From contig MU129118.1 in the NCBI GenBank assembly GCA_014904985.1, positions 1 to 64,000 on the forward strand: a stretch of 64,000 bases of DNA. Direction: 5' to 3'. The number at the start of each line of letters is the position of its first letter. Positions within the stretch are counted from its first letter, which is position 1. Origin of the DNA: Hydnum rufescens UP504. Its lineage: Eukaryota; Basidiomycota; Agaricomycetes; Cantharellales; Hydnaceae. The notes under the pieces are model-generated. The model was given only the letters and a program-made list of their open reading frames with translations. It was not told the origin of the DNA and made no database searches. A program made the position numbers and the translations under genes. This document shows positions 57,310 to 64,000 of the stretch, one piece after another.

Positions 57310-57517
57310 ATGGTTATTCTGATTTTTTCATGCGTAGGAGACCAGAATCACAGTCGCCATGAATTGATGCTGCATTATTGTAGTCTGGCAACTGGCAATT
57401 AATATTTGTGTCATGCCCATCAATGTGAAAGCCGCTTGATCTGTCCAACGAGTGAATGTATACTACTGAGGGGACATTATAATAATCGCAAACTCGATAC
57501 ATAGAATAAATAGTATT
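57310..57517. other. Short spacer between relic and candidate TPP1 gene
   Basis: It is AT-rich and gene-free. It should contain the 3' UTR of the minus-strand candidate TPP1 gene. Confidence 0.5.
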
Positions 57518-60500
57518 TCATGATATGTGATGCGTGTCCCGGATATCACGGACCCGCTTGACTATCTTCCAACAATCCACCCAACCCACGAGCCTCGACG
57601 GATGTGCCGCGCGGGGCGGATGCGATGTGACAACCTCTTCAGGTGTTATCGGCCATGCAGCCGGCCGCACATCCGGAGTGGTATCCATCATTGCTACACC
57701 TTCAACACTCGGGACTTCTCTCCCCTTCCCCTTCCGGTCCACCACGGCCGCGCGCTGATGCCCCTTAGAGCGGGATGGGTCCAGACCAGGGGGCGTACCA
57801 TTAACCTGGCCGCCTCTGGACGGTTTTGATGCACTGGGCTTGCGTGCATGTTGGACAGAGGGTCTCGAGGGGCCTGAAACTGGGGGCGAGGAAGAAAATC
57901 CTGCGTCCGAAGGCCTGGATAAGTTCGCACTTGTGCGAGCGTTTTTTTGTTTCGAGGTCGTGGATAACTGTAGGAAGTCCATGATTGGAACAGAGTCCAG
58001 CCGCGGTGAGACGTTTGAAGTGCGTGGCGCTGGTGGAGGGAACCTGGCTTTCGCCTGCGCGACAGCGAGTACAGACGGGCCGTTTGTGGAGTTCGTGCTT
58101 TCGAGATTCGTGGAACCTAAAGATGTCTTCAATTGCTTGCGGGCTCTCTCATTCTCGGCACTCCCAGGGAATGTTTCGCGCCGCCGTTTCCCAAGTGTTC
58201 TGGACTGCTTGTCCTCGGCGGCGGCGGCAGAATCTTCTCGGGGAAGGGCGATAGTGTCGCCACGCTTCTCTGAATGTGCATTTGCTGGCTCTACCAAGAC
58301 ATCAGATTCGGTTCTACCATCCCTCTTAGGTCCAGGACGCGTCGAAGTCGAACCAACGTCCCTCGAACGGATGGTTATGGCCTCGGGCATAGTAATCTGA
58401 ACTTCCGGCGTGGACTGAGGCCTGGTCTCATGTTCCTCACGCCCCTCATGGACATGGGTGCTCACGGGAGACGAGACGAATAGACGCGAGCTGGGGGCCT
58501 TGCTGTCGGGTTTACGAGGGGATATCGCGGCAGCCCGAGAGATAGGATTGGGCGCTCGATTTTTGTAGGATGATACGTTTTGTTTGGCAGCTGCGAATAA
58601 AGATGGTCGTCCAGAACCAGTGATACGCGAGACCACGGAAGCCTTCGGAAGCGGGCCAATGGCCCAAAGACGTCGGTCGCTGGAGACGGGGATCGAAATT
58701 CGAGGGGATGGATTTTTTTTGCATCTGCCCCTCTTCCAGCAGAGGGATTCCTAGATACTGACGTGCCTAGCTTTTGAGGGCGCCTAAAGCGGCGAGTAGG
58801 GGATGTGCCAAGTTTCACAGAATCGCCTCGGGTTGAATCTGCTGAGATCTTTGCAGAAACCTCAGACGATGCATCCTTGGTCGTGCTACGAATGGAAGGG
58901 TGGCGAATAATGGGTGCCGGAGGACCGACCGACTGCATGGTCCTAGGACTTTTCGAATGCGAGCCATTAGATTGCATGCGAGCGGGTAGCCTCCCATTCA
59001 TGGGGGTTTCAGCTTTGATCTGGATGGTTCCAAGATCGCGAACAGGGGCAGACATGGTACCGAATTCTATCTGCCGGCTCATCAATGGAGCTCCATTCTT
59101 GATAGTTTCAGCGCCGTCAGTTCCATTGTTTCGTCGCTCGTCATCATCGAGGAATTCCGCATGCCCTGGGCCCGACGAATCTGGGATCCGGTTCAAGATC
59201 TCGGGAGAGTTGGGGATATCTACTTTAAGGTTGGCTGGGGACTTGACACTAGGTAGGCCCACAGGTGAAGTGTCCAGTGGAGGTTTACGAAGTGGTGCAG
59301 AAGACACTAGATCATGTGCTTTCGCCTCTTCGAGCGCCATTATCGAGCGACCGTTTATTTCTGGAGTCTCTAGGAGCTGCGATTGAGCCTGCGATTGGGA
59401 CACTGACTGCGAATGGATGCCGTATGATAACGATTGAGATAATGACTCCGAAGAGGGGTCAGAATTAGGGACGAGGATGACAGGTTCGCGCTCTATTGAA
59501 ACGGCAACAGTAGAGCGCGGAAGAGATGTCCAGACATTTTTGGTGGAGGTCGGTGGTTTTGTGGGTGAAAGGAAGCATTCCTTTCTTTGACTGTACGTGG
59601 CTGAGCAAATGGTGGAAGAATTGAAGATAGGCGAAAATCTGGTGGACTGTTTTCGATCCCAAGATTGCCCTCATTTTCGGGTAATTCCACATCGACGTCT
59701 AACGATTGGGAGCGCAGTGTCACCTTTTCATCTTGGTCTTCCACGGCAGCATCGTCTTCAGTACCATCTTCGTTGTCATCGGAGTCTTCGAGTCTTGCAA
59801 TAGGCGGGGAAGAACGTGTGGGATCATCGAATCTCACAGGAGAAGCACCCATGAACACGTCATCATCCCCACTGACATGTGTAGCTTCCCCGAGGATATT
59901 CGAGTCTAATACCTCCATCTCGACCCAACTGCTTCAGGATCTATCTGAGTGGGGACCCACTCTGCCAAGAACTCCTCGTCGTCATCGACTTCACAAGCAC
60001 CTCCGGGATCAATATCCTGAGGATCCCAAGCCTGGGACGCAATAGTAATGTCTGGGAGTTTGGGAGGAACCTCCCGAGGAGGAGACGTCATTGACAAAAT
60101 AGAAGACGACTCGCCGGAGAGAAGTGCACGATCCTCACGCATGCCATTCCGTTCAAGTGTTTTGGAGTCAGTGATTAATGCTACATGCTTCGAAACACCC
60201 ACTGCACTTGGACTGGATATAGTAGCACGAGGAATTGAGGATGGTGGTCCAGCTAGGGTGGTGCTATCTAGAAGATTTGGTCTTACGCGTCTTGGAGTAT
60301 GGTGGTCGCTAGTACGCGGCTCGGATGGGGGCGGATGGACGGCTTGGGAGGCCTGCAGGAGACCCGCGTTCTTGGGGGTGCTCGGGCCAACTTCTTGCGA
60401 TAGGACAGGGGATGATAAGAACCAATCTTCTGTGTCACGGAGACGTGGAACAATGGATCCTTCATGCGTATACGGACTATGTGGCGGACTGAGGACCGAG

Positions 60501-61559
60501 AATGGTGCCGGGGCCGAATCCACCTGGTTGACAACGGGGACAACACTGGGAGTCGAATCTATACAATGCATCCTAAACATAAAAATAGAAAGTGGCCGAG
60601 GGGAATCCAGAACATACTGTTGGCAATCGAGAGGAGAACGTCTTTTGGGAATGGAGAGAGGGGTATCTGATTGTTGATATATAAGAGATGAATATGATCC
60701 ACACAGGAGGATTGAGTATACTCACCTTACCCCACAACTGGCTCTCCAGCTTTGCAACAGCTTGGGCTCCGATCTCTGATTTCTTTGATTTCTGTCTACC
60801 CGACTCTGACGACTGGCCAACCGTCTTCGTTTTTGGTTGAGCTCCGGGAATCCCGATACTGTGGGAATTATTACGGGGTACTGAAGTTTTATTCATATAT
60901 TTTGGAGGAAGAGGGAACCTCAAAAGTTTCTCTTGGATGTCGTCCCTGTCAGGGGCATTAATCACAAAGAGTCATCTCTAGAAAAATATATGCGCACCTA
61001 CGTCCCGTATTCCATTCGCGATGCCATGTTGCGAATTCGTCATAACCGGCGATATCTCTGGGGTTGCCGAAACATGCCTCCCCCTCTGATCCTTCCCATC
61101 GAAAGTCCTCTACCCGTAGATTGAGATGTTCCTCGTCATTAAAAGTCGGCACTCGCGCGAAATTAGGTCGAAAGGACAGCAATGTGATAACTCCCCAGCG
61201 GGTATCTTTGGACAACCTTCGCTTCCATTTTCTAACGGTGACCATTCCAATATAAATTATGTGACGCGGCGCATAAGTGATAATGAAACATACTCTTCAA
61301 ACAAGCGAGCCGACTGCGGAGAGAATTGAACTGAAATTATAACATCACTGTCAGAAACTTCTGCCCAGACCAGTTCATCCGTATCTCGCGAATTCAACCA
61401 CTATTCATAAACATTAGAGATAGTGGTGCCATTTCATGAGGTGATACATGCTTTAGTGATCTGGCAGTATTTTCCTTCAAGATCTCTTTCGAAAGCTGTC
61501 TGGCGCTGGCCATATTCCAGCAGGGCACGTCGTAGCCACGGCCGAACGAGATCGCTCAT
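57518..61559 (-). CDS. Candidate shelterin subunit TPP1/Tpz1 (OB fold plus long disordered tail)
   Basis: The start region at 61,559 reads MSDLVRPWLRRALLEYG. Next exons give WLNSRDTDELVWAEVSD, then VIISVQFSPQSARLFEE (about 61,400-61,300), and RLSKDTRWGVITLLSFRPNF plus RVEDFRWEGSEGEACFGNP (about 61,235-61,040). This order, a PWxR start, a VSD-x-x-I-x-x-x-FS strand pair and a closing strand/helix, resembles the TPP1/ACD-type telomeric OB fold. The remaining about 1,000 residues are disordered, Ser/Pro-rich and acidic (DDDEEFLAEWVPTQID, EDSDDNEDGTEDD), ending near 57,518 with GWVDCWKIVKRVRDIRD. At least two single-base frame breaks (about 58,650 and 59,560) and several introns interrupt it. In the family, TPP1 bridges Pot1 and the rest of shelterin and recruits telomerase. 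Assignment is by pattern only and tentative. Alternative: another telomeric or unknown OB-fold protein. Confidence 0.5.
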
Positions 61560-61875
61560 GAGCGGGTCCTCTGGGGCAGGAGAATTAGATCAATATCGTG
61601 AGGCAGCACGTGTCGTTGAGAACGTTAGAGAGTCGTTAATCCTTTCAGACACCTAGAGGTGCATAAACGCGACGCCGTCTCACGGTGCGGGGCTTGCCGC
61701 TCACCTCCATCTCAGTCAGAAAGCATCTGTCTCGGCGCCTTCCCTATTTACATTGGCTAGCTGAAGACCTTAGGGTTCGTCACTATTTTTAATTAGCTGG
61801 CCGTCGGTAAGTACATATCTCTTGAGTACGACCCATCCCACTGACTCAGGTCAGAGCTCGACTCCAGAACCTAAA
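61560..61875. promoter_or_regulatory. Divergent region, candidate TPP1 / RAD4
   Basis: The 316 bp between divergent genes contain a consensus donor GTAAGT at 61,808 and a TCAG acceptor near 61,850. The RAD4 transcript may therefore have a 5' UTR intron here. Confidence 0.45.
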
Positions 61876-64000
61876 ATGAGTGCATTGGACAGCGATGATG
61901 AGGAGATGGACTGGGAAGAAATAGTCCCACCTCTGAAACCAGAGGCCTCGAATCCAGAAACCTCGTCCTCCTCGGGTCCTTTCCAAATCACTATACGTGC
62001 ACCCAATCAGAAGCAATCCGAGTCAGACGCTCGTAAAGAGAGATCGCGGGCGGAGGCACTGCAGCGTTTCGTGAGGCTTCAGACGCATAGACTGCACACC
62101 ATTGCACACCTTTGCAACGGTTCCATTCGCAATAAATGGATAAACGATCCTCTGCTTCACGTGTGTTTGCAATGCCCCACGTTCATTCTTGTGTATTGAC
62201 TGAAGTACGTCCTGCAGGCCCGACTTATGTCCCTTACTCCGTTGCCCTTACAGACGTCCTTCTCAATGATCACAAAGCGCAACCAACCTAACAAACAACT
62301 ACGTGGACGCCAGTTCGAAGCTGCTGTGGTCCGTCTCGCGGAATGGTGGCGCAATAATTTCGATGTTAATCATGAGACTGGTACTAGGCACCAGTCTTAT
62401 GAGGAAGCTCGCGTCGAATCTTCCAAAACAGCTAAAGGGAAGACTCGCGCGACGACCCCTCGAAGTGACTCAGACAACGAGGATGCAGGTGATGCGGACC
62501 GCATACGAAGTTCTAAAAGCTTGATGAAGCATGCCCTTATGATGCGTGGCTCGCGTGATACGAGTGCACAGCTTTTTACTGCCCTGTGTCGGTCGCTGGA
62601 CATCCCAGCACGCCTTGTCTTTAGCCTCCAACCTGTTCTCTGGCGCCGTGATAAAACCGTACGAAGCGAAGAAGCTGAATCCAATATTGCGGAACGGAGA
62701 ACGAGACAGAAAGCTCGGAAAAAGCAAAAAGAAGACGAGATTGTTGCTGCTGAAGCTGCTTCGGTGGCCTCGGCTGCCAGGAACTCTGGATCGTCTTCCA
62801 GAGCATCTGCCGCTGCCACCCCATCAATTGAACCCGATAGGGAGGATAGTGACATGGAGCATGCAGTGGTCATCCCTTCCGCTGCCTTAGTGTCTAGTAA
62901 AGGGAAAGGTCGTGCTATAGACTCATTCCCTGGAACAGGGCAGACGCTTGGAGGCACTGCCGATACCGCATCAATGACTCCACTGAAATCAAAGCCTGCC
63001 ATTCACCTCCGTCGGACGAGGCCCCAAGGACGCCGACTAGGTGATTCAAGCACCAAAACAAGACGAGAACGTATGTTTCACACGTGATGTCTAGCATATT
63101 TTTACTGACCTCGCTGTACCACAGTATTTCTGAGATCTTCATCCCCCCCGATATTCTGGACAGAAGTATTCTCTCGGCCAGATGGCCGTTGGCTGGCTGT
63201 CGATCCAATTCGAGCTCTCGTTGACAAGAAACGGAAATTCGAGCCATCCTCTACTGATAAATACAATCACATGCTTTACGTAGTCGCATATGAGGAGGGT
63301 TCGTGGCTGATTCTTTCATGGGCATATATTCCACACAACTGATGTTACGGCCCCACTCACAAAGATGGCTACATTCGAGATGTAACCCCAAGGTACGCGA
63401 AAAACTTTGCAACCAAAATTGTGAAGGAGCGCCGCACAGGTATCGGGAAGAGAGATTGGTGGAATGATGCAATTTCGTTTCTCACCCGACCCTACAGACT
63501 GGTAGGCAACAAGCCCTGATTCAATGGGACCTTGGTCGACCTGATGGCTAACGTGCTGCAGCATAGAGATGATGCAGAAGATGCCGAGTTCGATGATTTG
63601 CAAGCTCTAGAGGGAATGCCAGGCTCGATCGGTGGCTTCAAAGACCACCCCCTGTGAGTAAATCAGATATCATTCGTGCAGACACCTTACATTCTGTTTG
63701 CTATGACAACTTAGTTACGCGCTGGAACGTCATCTTCGCCGAGACGAAGTGATCTATCCAAAAACCCAGATCGGCAGCTTCAGGGGCGAACCAGTCTATT
63801 CCCGATCCGAAGTAATTCCCTTGAAAACGTCCGAAAATTGGATGCGAATTGGTCGTCGCGTCAAGGAGGGAAATCAGCCTCTCAAGATGGTGAAAGTCCG
63901 AGCTGCGACTCTCCAGAAGAAACGGGCCATCGAAATGGCGATCGCCGATGCCGGAGAAGGAGCCAATGCAGACAGTGTACAACAAGGATTGTATGCCGAA
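61876..64000 (+). CDS. RAD4: DNA repair protein Rad4/XPC (partial, 3' end outside window)
   Basis: Rad4/XPC recognises distorting lesions to start global nucleotide excision repair. Start MSALDSDDEEMDWEEIVPP at 61,876. The transglutaminase-like fold is present: RLQTHRLHTIAHLCNGSIRN, QLFTALCRSLDIPARLVFSL, with the long charged insert typical of Rad4, then IFWTEVFSRPDGRWLAVDP and DGYIRDVTPRYAKNF. DWWNDAISFLTRPY leads into BHD1 (FKDHPLYALERHLRRDEVIY), then GEPVYSRSEVIPLKTSENWM and RIGRRVKEGNQPLKMVKVRA of BHD2. BHD3 lies beyond the edge. Introns end at 62,218, 63,124, about 63,384, 63,562 and 63,715. All frames join cleanly. The insert carries repeated Lys/Ser-rich stretches. Confidence 0.95.

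Noticed and set aside
57840..58400. 186-codon plus-strand frame
   Set aside because: It is antisense to a clean minus-strand exon of the candidate TPP1 gene and has no start context or motif.
60048..60677. 209-codon plus-strand frame
   Set aside because: It mirrors the disordered minus-strand exon of the candidate TPP1 gene; no conserved text.

Overview
The window is nuclear DNA of a filamentous basidiomycete, most likely an Agaricomycete. The evidence is genes split by many short GT-AG introns (about 50-100 nt), a KDZ transposase relic and hAT relics, a decayed kinesin-light-chain-type TPR array, and fungal cell-wall genes (KRE6/SKN1-type, KRE9-like). No species can be named from sequence alone.

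Region 1, about 1-16,460, is a repeat graveyard with no intact host gene. It holds a KDZ transposase relic (about 1-2,550), hAT relics on the minus strand (3,098-3,304, about 7,650-10,290, and about 15,555-16,460), a KDZ 3' relic (about 12,140-12,520), and a 3,160-bp foldback element (3,516-6,675) with 787-bp arms and a perfect 8-bp target duplication. Four MITE copies or variants with TA target sites lie between 10,369 and 15,554. Two of them cap a 2.25-kb palindrome that carries a fragment of an unidentified gene. CpG is almost absent from about 7,530 to 15,510 and becomes normal near 16,130.

Region 2, about 16,460-32,830, mixes host genes with decayed duplications and keeps normal CpG. It holds mitochondrial uL30 and a Ser/Pro-rich gene enclosed by 430-bp inverted repeats, a TPR relic, a KRE6/SKN1-type glucan synthesis gene, a UBX-domain gene, and a coiled-coil/Pro-rich gene. 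A degenerate second copy of the Ser/Pro-rich gene follows, then a CpG-rich relative of the gene fragment trapped in the palindrome of region 1.

Region 3, about 32,830-64,000, is ordinary gene-dense DNA: MLH1, a coiled-coil gene, Mdm35, a Pof1/NMNAT-like nucleotidyltransferase, a membrane protein, a KRE9-like GPI protein, Cdc123, an LTE1-like RasGEF, mitochondrial malate dehydrogenase, a retroelement-like relic with a CCHC knuckle, a candidate shelterin TPP1/Tpz1 subunit, and Rad4/XPC running off the end. Many genes are arranged head to head over short intergenic spans. Themes are genome maintenance (MLH1, Rad4, candidate Tpz1), mitochondria (uL30m, Mdm35, MDH) and cell wall (KRE6, KRE9-like). 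Several conserved genes carry single-base reading-frame breaks, which suggests assembly indels or real decay; coordinates below span such genes as wholes.
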